Source of the DNA: Schizochytrium sp. TIO01
Lineage: Eukaryota > Sar > Bigyra > Thraustochytrida > Thraustochytriidae
Assembly: GCA_004764695.1 (NCBI GenBank)
Contig: SMSO01000031.1
Location: 4,511,048 to 4,575,047, forward strand
DNA length: 64,000 bases
Direction: 5' to 3'
In this document: piece by piece, positions 12,109 through 22,851 of the stretch
Numbering within the stretch: position 1 is the stretch's first letter
Layout: each line of letters starts with the position of its first letter
Notes under the pieces: generated by a model
Seen by the model: only the letters and a program-made list of their open reading frames with translations
Database searches by the model: none
What the model was told of the DNA's origin: nothing
Program-made: the position numbers and the translations under genes

Positions 12109-13654
12109 ATAGGACCCCCTAACCCCCGCCTACCCAAAACACAGCGATTGATTCATTTCATCATCCATTGTTCAACTACCTAGTAGGCGGTAAGGGTATA
12201 TACGCGGCTCAATAGCAGTTCGAGTTTGGAATCAAACAGAACAGCCCGTCCTAGCGAAAAGTAGCTGACCCTTACCGACACATTCGTATCGCCTATTTTC
12301 CCCGGGTCCCTTGCGCAAACAGCCACCCCCGGCAAAGGCGGCGCGTCTGTCCGCCGAATAAGCGCCATTTCTACTTAATTTGTTAAGGATGCTGAGTTGG
12401 CAGGAGCCCTCAGAGGGGACACATGCAATTGATGACACTGGATCCTATATGAGAGGAGAAAGAAGCGCTACGACCTCTCTGCCATGGACTACCCGAGTTC
12501 AGGCGCTAGTAAAGTCCACTCTACTCTCTAGCTAGATGAATGGGTTAGAAGCAGCAGTGGAGGGCTCATGGATTGGAAACTCGATTCCATCAAGAACCTA
12601 AAAGTTGCAAAGAATATGAATGGCCGTGCAAAGATGCTTGGTGGGGAGTGAGTGCAGTAGGAAGGCAAGAATAGTTTCGCGGGACTGAATTGGTCTTTGA
12701 TTTGGAGGGCAAGAAAGCTTTTCTCACGGTTTTATATTCGCATCGAAAAAGTGGGAATCAAGAATGATTGATTGTTGCTCAAAACTTGGATGGAAATAAA
12801 ATGGCTTCAGCGAGGAAGGTGACTGACAGCTCGAAATTTTCACGCCGATGCTTGCCCCGGTTGCAACTTTAATTCACAAGTCTAGAGTGAAGTGACGAGA
12901 ATGACGACGAGGAGGAACAGTTGAAAGGGGACAAGGCTTCCAGGGCAACAATTGCATCCTACAAAAATAGATGGGCACAAACGTAGCACAAAACTGTTGG
13001 GAAATTCTTGCATAAATTAAATCTACTATCAAGGTACACTGCCCTGTGATTGCATATCATTTATTCCCTTGGAAGAAAGTCAGGATTTCTGCCTTCTCTA
13101 TGAGGTAATGTGGATAAATAATATGGGGAATCTAGGGAACCTCTTGACATCACTCGTTGTATGCTCCCTATCCCTATCAACGGAGCCTCAGAGCTGGAGC
13201 CTAAAAGGGTCTAGTATAGACAATGCTACACCTATAGTTTAAGATAAGGACAACTTCATAGGACCCTCGCACGTGCACTTGGCGAGACTACGTACTACCT
13301 AGCTAATGAAGTACTTCAGATTACTGCCGCTCGAGAAATAAAGTTATAAGCGCAGAGTCATTGCTTGAGGGGATAGCAACATTCTACAGACGTTCCGGGG
13401 CTTCAGGCGTCGTATAATTCTCCCCGCGCTCCCACTCCCCCGCCTTTAAGACGAAACAATATCCACGAGAACTTGAGAAGAGTTGAGCTGATCTTGTCAC
13501 AAAAGGGTCAGAACACACTCCATCTTTCAGCTCGGGCTGGCAGCGGTACAGCGACCAACACGACTACACCATCTAGAGACACTGAGAAGATCACCTACAC
13601 GTAACGGTGGTAGCTGATAACTAATAACCTTTGAGATCATAATCAAGAGAATAA

Positions 13655-14422
13655 ATGACGGCAGAAACTGCTAAAAGCGTCACTTATGAATTTGGAAACA
13701 ACTTCTCGAGGAGCGACTATGATAAGAAACTCAAATGCTACGTGTCTGAGCGAGAAGAAGTGGCCTATGTCGATGTAGAGTATAATTCAAAGCCTCGTTC
13801 TACAGCGATCCGCGTAATACATGCACGGAATACCCAATATTTCCTTACCGCGCTTCTTATTTTCGATGTCATCCTCCTTTTCGGGCAGGTTTTTCTTGAT
13901 GCACATTTTCCGCCATGCTACGCAATTACTGCAAATGCAGAGTGTGTTGACGTTAATGGCGTTGAGTCCGATACTGCGCATGTTCATTGCGAGGAACACT
14001 CATATGCTGTAGAGTCGGTGGCTGTGGTCATGTATTTTGCAAGTCTGATCATCCTCAGCATCTTTGAGATCGAACTCGTTGCACTAGTTCTCACTCTCGG
14101 CCCAGTTCAATACCTTCGTAACTTATCTTATTGGCTTGATACGTTTATCATTAACGTTAGCATTGTTCTTGAAGTAGTTCTTCACGAAACTAAGGATGAC
14201 GCTCTTGCGTCTGCGCTTGTTGTAGCTCGTGTTTGGCGTCTCATTCGTATCAGCCATGGTATTTTTACTACCAAGCGCCGTCAGCTTATGGCAAGTATTG
14301 TCGCTGGCCAAGAGCTTGTGAAAAGTGAACCGTGGGAAGAGGTTGACTCGGAAGAAGAGGAAGAGGATAGTCGTCAGTATCGTAAGTCTCGCGTTGCTTC
14401 AGTTCCGGCAACCTCCTTATGA
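13655..14422 (+). CDS. Voltage-gated proton channel (Hv1/HVCN1 family)
   Basis: A 255-residue protein made of a single voltage-sensor domain, expected to conduct H+ across the plasma or vacuolar membrane upon depolarisation. S1 (about 61-81) carries Asp71, which aligns with the selectivity-filter aspartate of human Hv1 (D112), and Asp82, which aligns with D123. S2 (about 122-147) has Glu138 at the E153 position. S3 (about 157-176) has Asp162 at the D174 position. S4 (about 186-203) contains the family signature RVWRLIRI, with Arg192, Arg195 and Arg198 plus the diagnostic Trp194. There is no pore domain. The S4 end has His201 where human Hv1 has Asn214, and S1 has Gln where human has Glu119. 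The S1-S2 loop is long and Cys/His-containing. The C-tail is short and acidic, without an obvious long coiled coil. The ATG is the first in frame and follows an A-rich context. Domain identity is strong; gating is inferred from the family. Confidence 0.93.
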   Translation: MTAETAKSVTYEFGNNFSRSDYDKKLKCYVSEREEVAYVDVEYNSKPRSTAIRVIHARNTQYFLTALLIFDVILLFGQVFLDAHFPPCYAITANAECVDVNGVESDTAHVHCEEHSYAVESVAVVMYFASLIILSIFEIELVALVLTLGPVQYLRNLSYWLDTFIINVSIVLEVVLHETKDDALASALVVARVWRLIRISHGIFTTKRRQLMASIVAGQELVKSEPWEEVDSEEEEEDSRQYRKSRVASVPATSL

Positions 14423-14923
14423 AGTTTCAGACCCAAATTCTGCTTGTACTACCTTCGGTCCTTTCTGAGTTGGCACAACGCCCTGCAATCTCCTCTGTTT
14501 TTCTCTTCTTTTGTTCTTTTCTTTGTTCTGTCGTTTTGTGCAAGATCAAGCTGGTTTGTGCTCCACTGGTAAAGCTGTCACGTTCTGTTGTATTTCCGCT
14601 TAGCAATAACAAATAACTCCTGCTCAAGCTTGATTCTAGCGTATGATATCGATATTTGTTTTCATTTTTTTTTTGGTGGACATTTGATATCTTCACGAAT
14701 ATAAGGTGGCTACCCCTCTCTTTAAAAGTTCCTCTTCCAATCTTGAAGATGGTTTTCCCCCATTCTTTGCAGACTCAAATATCTGGGATGATGCAAATAC
14801 ACTTACTATGAATTCAAAGACTAACTAGATGCAAAATTTATCATCCAAAACGTTTGCTCACCAAAGTGAGCAATCTCAAATAGACCAGTCGCTCAATGTA
14901 GTTAGTTTAAAAGCTACTTACGT
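14423..14923. other. Intergenic, Hv1 gene to array copy 1
   Basis: About 500 bp between the convergent ends of the proton-channel gene (+) and the first array copy (-). It contains T-rich stretches that could serve 3' end formation for both. The 3' flank here does not resemble the 3' flanks of array copies 2 and 3. Confidence 0.5.
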
Positions 14924-17598
14924 TTACTGTTTCACGAGTCTTTTTGATATAAAATCCTGTAGACCTCCCATAAATGTTACAAGAAGTATTTCCTCTGCAA
15001 ATTCATGATCCTTATTATGACCAGAAGCAACGTTATGAGCAAGTTCATGGCAAAAGGTTACGTACCAGTAGCTTTCAATATATCTGCTGGGGTTTCGAGT
15101 TTGTAGCTGAACATGAGCGTACCGTGCATTAAAAAACAACTTGCCACCATAATTAAAAGCGATTCGTTCTGCATCTTCCCAGAATACACGCATACAAGAA
15201 GCGAGATCAGATATATTGAAGACAGATCTCGCTAGATCCGCTATGAATATTGCAAACTCTGACATGAATCTTGCTCGCTCCTGATTGCAACCAAGTGAGA
15301 CAGCCATGTCTACATTTTCTCCTTCATGATATAGAGGTAGTACTGAATTCGGAAATGCAAGTGGTATTAGATTGATGGCACTTTGGCCGGAGCAGTGCGA
15401 TCTCTCAAACTGAAACGAAGCTGGGGCTCCGTTATGGCGAATGGCAGAGAGATATGGATCATTTGCTTGTTGAACTGTGCCATTGAAACAAGCTTGCAAA
15501 AGTGTCGAGTTGCTCTGAGACTCGCCTAATGCCACCCCGCGTTTCTGCTCTGGAATATCTTCTTCAACTGTCTCAATTTCGCTGGAATCTGAAGAGGGCT
15601 GTTTCGACTTATCCAAAGGTGCATGATTTTTTCTCTGTACAGACAAACTTGTAGGAGACTGTTCCGAAGAGTGAGGTAGATTTGCTGAACAATTTCGACC
15701 ATCCGAAGAAGAATGCACAGGATTGGGCAAGATTTGAACTGCATCAAGATCGCTAACTTGATGACGCATCATAGCGATCTTTTGCATCGCATCTAAGTCC
15801 ATTGAGTATCCAACAACCTTTTGCAGACATATCTTTAAAGCCTCAGAATAGTAAAGCATCGTACAACCTCCTCCACAGCGAGTCTCATTCTGCTTTGGGT
15901 CAATACACCTTTTCCCAGAGCTGCAAGACTGCTTTTGTACCCACTTGTGAGTGGCTTCTGGGCTATCGAGCAAAACCATATCTATTGCATAAATTCGCTC
16001 ATTCTGCTGATTCTTCCCTGGAACAACAAGGCGCTGATTCCCAGGTGGAAAACATTTATATACTAGCCTAGTATTCTTCAATGCTTTTTTGAACCAGGCA
16101 ATACCTAAAGAACGAAAACGCTCAGCGGTCTCTTTTGCTTTCGCGTTCGGAGCAACCCAGTCCGGAAGATTATAGACTTGTTCTTCTGCTTTTGCCCAAA
16201 GCTCCACTACATCTGGGCAGTGTTGACTCATCTTCAGTAGTTCATACAATGGCTCAGGCACCTCAACAGGATTGAAGTTAAAGTACTCAGCATCCTGGGC
16301 TTCGTGGACGTCATTACTACGACTCACTCTCTAGCATACTGGATACGGCTCACGCACATTCGCATTCTGCTTTTTGAAAATTGATACTAGCCCATCTGCT
16401 AGAAGATCATAACAGTTCTTGCTAAATTCCCAGCTTGACAAATCTGCAGCCTTGTCTTCCTGCATATCAGATCGCCACTGCGACCCCTCAAGAGCATCAC
16501 GATACTGTATCAGACTGTCTGTTGAGATTTTGACATTACTAAGACTACCCACGTCTCCTGCGCCATCGGGCTTTGCAAGAATGTCATATAAAAACTGAAC
16601 AAGCTTGCCAAAAGTGCTGTCTCGTTGTGTTTGGCTTCCTTCACTCTGATAATGCAAAGACTGAACCAGTATCGGAATCCACGCGATGAGATATCTAACA
16701 GTAATAGAGTCTCGGTCACGCGTGAAGTCGAACAATTTGTGAAGCTTCATTCCTGCCATAAAGTTCAGCCCAAACCCTTTGATATCTTTGCTCTTACATA
16801 CAAATATGCCCCGTGCAAAGACCTTGCCGTGATGCTCTTCGCTAAATAGCACCTCCAAGACGTCGTCACCCACTTTCGGTGTCGGTGGTTGCATAAAGAG
16901 ATAGTTTTCTCTCGGCACTGATAGCTTCACCTTACTCGGGGCTAAGAGACACACTGAATGGTGGTTGCAATTATCGCCAGTGTCTTTTGCTTCAAGAAAC
17001 AGTTTGTTCTGGCTCGAGCCGCCCTCTTTTTCATGGAAAAATCTCCAATGCATCCTTCCTGTAAAAACCTGAACGTCCACATTCCTGGCGACAAGCCTGT
17101 TGATCTCAACTTTCATGCCTTCGCCATACGCCCCTGCAGCAGCCTTGCTTGTTTTTGGCTAAAACCTAAGGTCAGTGCATCTCTGTGGAGCACTGTTGAG
17201 AAATTGGTCAGTTCAATGTAGGTAGATTCTCCCAAGTTCTTCTCTAAAATGAAGCTTGCGATTATGTTACCTTGTTGAAGGGTTCGAACATGATACAACA
17301 GTCTTGTGTTCATATCTACTTGAATGTCCTGAACAAACGACGGCTCGCCTCCCAAAGCCTCTAAGGTCCGATCGTACCAGTTTTGTACGAGTTCACGAAC
17401 TGAGCTGAAGCCATCAATCCAACTCGCATATTGATCGTTCATGTTTAAATCAAAGCGCCCACTATCTGCAGACGTTTGGGTTGTCTGTTGTATATCATTC
17501 CGTACCAAAACGCGTTGTCCTCCGATGGCTTTAGTGAATAGGTCTTGAGTTTCTCGGTTTGTCCATCTTTCAAAGCTGATGTGTTTCGGTTGGCTCAT
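14924..17598 (-). pseudogene. Array copy 1: broken GHKL ATPase-zinc peptidase-like gene
   Basis: Aligning this with the two intact copies shows one gene in three open pieces. Two lesions break it. First, the T run at about 17151-17155 has five T where the others have a six-base tract (tttttt or tctttt), giving a -1 frameshift just before the glycine-rich ATPase motif. Second, at about 16332-16334 a serine codon TCG has become TAG, about halfway along. Downstream of the stop the frame stays open and includes the intact HELAH peptidase motif. The C-terminus differs from the other copies (ends SKRLVKQ). The start is the ATG at 17598, equivalent to that of copy 3. A sequencing error could explain the homopolymer lesion but hardly the substitution, so pseudogene is the simplest reading. 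Separately expressed fragments are possible but less likely. Confidence 0.85.
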
Positions 17599-17670
17599 TT
17601 TGCTTGCTCGGGTTGTTGAAAGGGTGTCTGGTTGCGGCTTTAGTTTCTGAATATGCAAGCGTCTTCGCAA

Positions 17671-18731
17671 TTAGGATCTGCTGTCAGTTGGAAAACGCGA
17701 TCTATTTACTGAGTATATATTGAGTAATCAGTTTTATGCATAGGAGAGACGTACGGTCCTCTCATTACGGAAAATTCTGACTTTTCTCATACTTTAAATT
17801 CCGATTTTGAGGTAAGCTAATTATAGCAAAGAGGTAAGTTGATGTACAATTGATAATGAAAGTACTGTCCTAAAGATTGTTTTTAAGGTACCTGCAGAGG
17901 TCTTTCAACATTTAGAAAAATCCAAGGCTACTTCAAATATTGAATCTTTGGGAGGTTTTACTTCAGCAACCATTTTGACAAAACCAAGTTGAGAACAAGT
18001 CCTGTACACTCACTTTCGCATTATACTCATCTTGTGCAAAAAAAATTGTCGAGCGCTTATATCTCACGAGGGCAGGACTATATATTCAGGTTTCTAGCCA
18101 TGACAAGGTGACAGCATCTTGGAGCGAGAAGAACTCTATTTTCGTCAATAAAACTTACTTTCGAACTGAAAGTTCATGCCGTCAAGCGCTCGGGTATAGT
18201 ATTAATGGTGCCTGCTTTATGAGCTTTAGTCTTGGATCTATGAAATTACTTTACGTCAACTGTAAACTCCGTTGCGGAGTCCGAATCATGAAACTGCCCT
18301 AGTGTTAAGATCGCTAGTTGATTAGAATTAAACATTTTAAGGTCTATTTCTTACCGAGAATTGGGACTTTTCCAAAACGCGAACGATCAGTATCAATGAT
18401 GTCATGAGCCTTTGGTTCACAAAAGAGGCTTTGAAAGTTCTTCTAATGACCCAGCGATCCGCTTACCTTGCGCGAGTTTCGAGGGCATTTGGTTTTGGAA
18501 ACATAAAGGGCCCTCGCAGGAGCATTTTGGCTTTGTACAGATCCTGAGCCATTTATTCTGGCTTCGCCTAGCTCTAATTTATCAGTTCTATGAATGCTAT
18601 TGTAGTTTCGAGACCCTTAAATATGATTATATATATACAAACTTACTCAAGCGTATATAAGCCTCTTGGTTTCAGCGGGGTGAAGATGGTGATTGTGAAG
18701 TGTTCTTACTATAGATTATCTACATAATTTT
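17671..18731. other. Intergenic between array copies 1 and 2
   Basis: The first ~220 bp are the upstream region of copy 1. Only about 100 bp next to the start codon match the upstream regions of copies 2 and 3. From 17889 on, the sequence is the duplicated 3' flank of copy 2, which recurs at 22770-23620. Confidence 0.7.
18108..18302 (+). other. Short ORF in duplicated 3' flank, unit A (doubtful)
   Basis: A 64-codon frame starting MTASWSEKNS, on the strand opposite the array genes. Its counterpart in unit B (22852-23193) is open over 113 codons and nearly identical over the shared part. The conservation may simply reflect the recent duplication. No domain or signal is recognisable. I list it only because it is the sole frame preserved in both flanks. 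Confidence 0.15.
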
Positions 18732-21431
18732 TTAATGGTTGACTTGTGTATTATTCAACCTTCTTGATATAAAGTCATGTAACCCCCCCATATGTGATAC
18801 AAGAAGTATTTCCTCCGCAGACTCATGATCCTTATTATGACCAGAAGCAACGTTATGAGCAAGTTCATGGCAAAAGGTTACGTACCAGTAGCTTTCAATA
18901 TATCTGCTGGGGTTTCGAGTTTGTAGCTGAACATGAGCGTACCGTGCATTAAAAAACAACTTGCCACCATAATTAAAAGCGATTCGTTCTGCATCTTCCC
19001 AGAATACACGCATACAAGAAGCGAGATCAGATATATTGAAGACAGATCTCGCTAGATCCGCTATGAATATTGCAAACTCTGACATGAATCTTGCTCGCTC
19101 CTGATTGCAACCAAGTGAGACAGCCATGTCTACATTTTCTCCTTCATGATATAGAGGTAGTACTGAATTCGGAAATGCAAGTGGTATTAGATTGATGGCA
19201 CTTTGGCCGGAGCAGTGCGATCTCTCAAACTGAAACGAAGCTGGGGCTCCGTTATGGCGAATGGCAGAGAGATATGGATCATTTGCTTGTTGAACTGTGC
19301 CATTGAAACAAGCTTGCAAAAGTGTCGAGTTGCTCTGAGACTCGCCTAATGCCACCCCGCGTTTCTGCTCTGGAACATTTCCCACGACGGTGTTGGGTTT
19401 GTTGAATCCTGGAGAGTGCTGGATTGGTTGATTGGAAGAAGTGTGACTCACGCCCTGTGAAGAAAGGTTTGCAGGAGACGAATTAGAATCATATGCTGTA
19501 TTTGGTGAATGATTTGATCTATTTGCAGAAGAATGCACCGGATCTGGCAAAATTTGAACTGCATCAAGATCGCTAACTTGATGACGCATCATAGCGATCT
19601 TTTGCATCGAGTCTAAGTCCATCGAGTATCCAACAACCTTTTTGAGACATCTCTTCAAAGCCTCGGAATAGTAAAACATCGTACAACCTCCTCCACAACC
19701 AGAAGTCCCGCCCGCACTCTTCTTTTGATCAATACAGTTTTTCTCGGTGTTCCAGGTCTGCTTTTGAATCCACTCGTGAATTTTTCCTGGATGGTTAAGC
19801 AACATCATATCTATTGCATAAATTCGCTCATTCTGCTGATTCTTCCCTGGAACAACAAGGCGTTGGTTCCCAGGTGGAAAATATTTATATACTAGCCTAG
19901 CATCTCCTACGGCTTTCCCGAACCAGGCGATACCTAAAGAACGAAAACGCTCAGCGGTCTCTTTTGCTTTCTCGTTCGGAGGAACCCAGTTCGGAAGATT
20001 ATAGACTTGTTCTTCTGCGTCTCTCCAAAGCTTGGCTAGATCCGGGCAGTGTTGACTCATCTTCAGTAGTTTATACAATGGCTCCGGCACCTCCACAGGA
20101 GTGAAGTTAAAGTATTCAGCATCCTGGGCTTCGTGAATGTCATTACTACGACTAACTCTCGAGCATAGTGGATACGGCTTACGCACATTCCAATTCTGCT
20201 TTTGGAAAATTGATACTATCTCATCTGCTAGAAGATCATAGCAGCTCTTGCTAAATTCCCAGCTAGACAAATCTGCATCCTTGTCTTTCTGCATACCAGA
20301 TCGCCACTGCGGCCCCTCAAGAGCATCACGATAACGTATCAGTCTGTCTGTTGAGATTTTGACATCACTAAGACTATCTAATTCCCCTGCGCCATCGGGC
20401 TTTGCAAGAATGTCATATAAAAACTGAACAAGCTTGCCAAAAGTGCTGTCTCGTTGTGTTTGGCTTCCTTCACTCTGATAATGCAAAGACTGAACCAGTA
20501 TCGGAATCCACGCGATGAGACGTTTAATACGTATAGAGTCTCGGTCACGCGTGAAGTCGAACAATTTGTGAAGCTTCATTCCTGCCATAAAGTTCAGCCC
20601 AAGCCCTTTGATATCTTTGCTCTTGCATACAAATATGCCACGTGCAAAGACCTTGCCGTGATGCTCTTCGCTAAATAGCACCTCCAAGACGTCGTCACCC
20701 ACTTTCGGTGTCGGTGGTTGCATAAAGAGATAGTTTTCTCTCGGTACTGATAGCTTCACCTTACTCGGGGCTAAGAGACACACTGAATGGTGGTTGCAAT
20801 TATCGCCAGTGTCTTTTGCTTCAAGAAACAGTTTGTTCTGGCTCGAACCGCCCTCTTTTTCATGGAAAAATCTCCAATGCATCCTTCCTGTAAAAACCTG
20901 AACATCCACATTCCTAGCGACAAGCCTGTTGATCTCAACTTTCATGCCTTCGCCATACCCCCCTGCAGCAGCCTTGCTCGTCTTTTGGCTAAAACCTAAG
21001 GTCAGTGCATCTCTGTGGAGCACTGTTGAGAAATTGGTCAGTTCAAGGTAGGTAGATTCTCCCAAGTTCTTCTCTAAAATGAAGCTTGCGGTTGTGTTAC
21101 CTTGTTGAAGGGTTCGAACATGATACAACAGTCTTGTGTTCATATCTACTTGAATGTCCTGAACAAACGACGGCTCGCCTCCCAAAACCTCTAAGGTTCG
21201 ATCGTACCAGTTTTGTACGAGTTCACGAACCGAGCTGAAGCCATCAATCCAACTTGCATATTGATCGCTCATGTTTAGATCAAAGCGCCCACTATCTGCA
21301 GACGTTTGGGTTGTCTGTTGTATATCATTCCGTACCAAAACGCGTTGTCCTCTGATGACTTTAGTGAATAGGTCTTGAGATTCTTGGTTTCTCCATCTTT
21401 GAGATCTGATTTTATGTCTTCGTTGGCTCAT
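18732..21431 (-). CDS. Array copy 2: GHKL ATPase-zinc peptidase-like protein
   Basis: An 899-residue protein, intact. Residues about 55-165 carry GHKL ATPase hallmarks: an N-box-like VRELVQNWYDR (Glu, Asn and Asp spaced as in Hsp90/MutL/histidine kinases), then ELTNFSTVLHRDALTLG-type sequence in place of the usual DxGxG box, and a glycine-rich lid motif GGYGEGMK. The middle (about 170-640) is a long unassigned region with CGGGCTM-type cysteines. A low-complexity Ser/Asn/Pro linker follows, then a C-terminal domain with HELAH...GHNKDHE, typical of a zinc-dependent peptidase (Glu as general base). No signal peptide or membrane segment is evident. The linker is unlike that of copies 1 and 3, while the C-terminus matches copy 3. 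The ATG at 21431 is the only good start. The function is unknown; an ATP-gated protease or stress/defence effector is inference only. Confidence 0.85.
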   Translation of the reverse strand: MSQRRHKIRSQRWRNQESQDLFTKVIRGQRVLVRNDIQQTTQTSADSGRFDLNMSDQYASWIDGFSSVRELVQNWYDRTLEVLGGEPSFVQDIQVDMNTRLLYHVRTLQQGNTTASFILEKNLGESTYLELTNFSTVLHRDALTLGFSQKTSKAAAGGYGEGMKVEINRLVARNVDVQVFTGRMHWRFFHEKEGGSSQNKLFLEAKDTGDNCNHHSVCLLAPSKVKLSVPRENYLFMQPPTPKVGDDVLEVLFSEEHHGKVFARGIFVCKSKDIKGLGLNFMAGMKLHKLFDFTRDRDSIRIKRLIAWIPILVQSLHYQSEGSQTQRDSTFGKLVQFLYDILAKPDGAGELDSLSDVKISTDRLIRYRDALEGPQWRSGMQKDKDADLSSWEFSKSCYDLLADEIVSIFQKQNWNVRKPYPLCSRVSRSNDIHEAQDAEYFNFTPVEVPEPLYKLLKMSQHCPDLAKLWRDAEEQVYNLPNWVPPNEKAKETAERFRSLGIAWFGKAVGDARLVYKYFPPGNQRLVVPGKNQQNERIYAIDMMLLNHPGKIHEWIQKQTWNTEKNCIDQKKSAGGTSGCGGGCTMFYYSEALKRCLKKVVGYSMDLDSMQKIAMMRHQVSDLDAVQILPDPVHSSANRSNHSPNTAYDSNSSPANLSSQGVSHTSSNQPIQHSPGFNKPNTVVGNVPEQKRGVALGESQSNSTLLQACFNGTVQQANDPYLSAIRHNGAPASFQFERSHCSGQSAINLIPLAFPNSVLPLYHEGENVDMAVSLGCNQERARFMSEFAIFIADLARSVFNISDLASCMRVFWEDAERIAFNYGGKLFFNARYAHVQLQTRNPSRYIESYWYVTFCHELAHNVASGHNKDHESAEEILLVSHMGGLHDFISRRLNNTQVNH

Positions 21432-22654
21432 TTTGCTTGCTCGGGTTGTTGAAAGGGTGTCTGGTTGAGGCTTTAGTTTCTAAATATGCAAGCGCCTTTG
21501 CGATTGGAACTTGCTGTCCGCTTAAAATATTTGATCTATCTACTTATCTATTGAGTCTACTTCGCTTATTCAGGTCCATATAGAATTAAAAAATGCAATG
21601 TAGAGTTATCCTTTTGGTTGTGAACAGGAACTCCATTTTCTTAAATCGCTAATGACAAATATAATATGATCACAGCAATTAAGTAATCCAGTATACACAT
21701 TTTTATGCTAGCTCTGCTATCTCTAAGTCTGTGGGCTTTGATTGAGCTATTTTTGAACAACAGGATTTGGACTATAGACACTCTCTGGCGAGGGACATAG
21801 GGAGATCGCATGATTTGATTGAATTTCTTTTGAGTGGATTCTGCTTCATCCAACTGTTAAAAACTTGATTCCAAGCTGAGAGCGGTCTGTCTACAGTGTT
21901 TGCTAGAGTGTGAGGCCTGCATATTTTGCCGTGGAGTTACGCTCCTAGCAATCAGACTACTTGTCGAGTGGCTCAGGATACTTAAAGCTTTAGTTCGATG
22001 GTTTATGACAGAACGAGTTCGACAGTACACTTTACAGTATTCGCCTATTCCAGTGGACTTCAGTCAGTCATGATCGAGTCATGATCGATAAATGTAACTG
22101 AAAATGAAAATGGATCAAGTTTAACCCTCACTCTAGTCCTCTGTACCTATAAACTATGTCATTTGCTCTTACTTACGCTTTCGCCCAAGGAAAAGGATTG
22201 ATAGCAGTAATGAGATCGCCCATTAGGCCTTCCGAGCACTAGGTAGTAGGGATATGACTTTGGTGAGACACCTGCTACCCTAGAACTTACGTATGTATCC
22301 AGGTAGGAGGTATTTTGCAAATGGTAAGGAGTCTGATTATAAAGTCTTTCCTTAGACGCAGAGGTTCGGCTGAGGAATCACACCTAGAAGACATCGCAAT
22401 TTGGTTTATTTAGGCGAAGAGGTGGGCGGTTTCTTCGTTCAAGTTATGCATATTCTATGAAGTCAGTGAGTACCGACATACTATCACAAAACTATATGGG
22501 GTGTGTACTTTTCCCCCCATTAACAAATTTTAGTTTCTGATTATTTATGAAGTTCCCCTAGTTACTCCCTAGGCTATCGATAAGAGGATATGAGCATGAA
22601 ACTGAAACCCTATTAGACAGGTGCATCATGTCTTTTCCTGAAACGTTCTAGTAC

Positions 22655-22750
22655 TAAATTTTGAGATAGACAAGTCTGCATCTTTGTCTTCCTGCATACC
22701 AGATCGCCAATGTGACCCCTTTTTTAGAATATCACATCAGACAGCCTGTG
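22655..22750 (-). pseudogene. Relic fragment of a further array gene
   Basis: About 90 bp here match an internal part of the array genes. The segment with GTCTGCATCTTTGTCTTCC and GCATACCAGATCGCCA is nearly the same as 25145-25195 of copy 3, and the similarity continues weakly into CATCA..AGAC.G. It lies exactly at the junction of units A and B, which suggests the scar of a deleted or recombined fourth copy. Confidence 0.7.
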
Positions 22751-22851
22751 CAACTTTCGGTATTACTTATACCTGCAGAGGTCTTTCAACATTTAGAAAA
22801 ATCCGAGGTTACTTCAAACATTGAATCTTTGGGAGGTTTTAGATCTTCTTC

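Larger units (their letters stand above)
1..13654. other. Gene-poor, microsatellite-rich region
   Basis: About 13.6 kb in which I find no supportable protein gene. The longest open frames are about 120-156 residues, overlap each other on both strands, often translate simple repeats, and resemble no family I know. The stretch at roughly 8.2-11.4 kb looks richer in G+C than the flanks and carries several tetra- and pentanucleotide arrays. I see no tRNA or rRNA gene. Unrecognised non-coding RNAs or genes with many small exons cannot be excluded by eye. Confidence 0.6.
17889..22657. repeat. Tandem duplication unit A (contains copy 2)
   Basis: Unit A consists of an ~840-bp 3' flank (from TACCTGCAGAGGTC at 17889), array copy 2, and about 1.2 kb of upstream sequence ending near 22657. 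The same order of blocks recurs in unit B. The gene and 3' flank are nearly identical between units. The upstream part is more diverged but still recognisable, for example in the CAGTCAGTCATGATCG, CTCACTCTA..CTCCTCTG, ACAAATTTT..GATTA and GGTGCATC.TG blocks. Confidence 0.75.
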
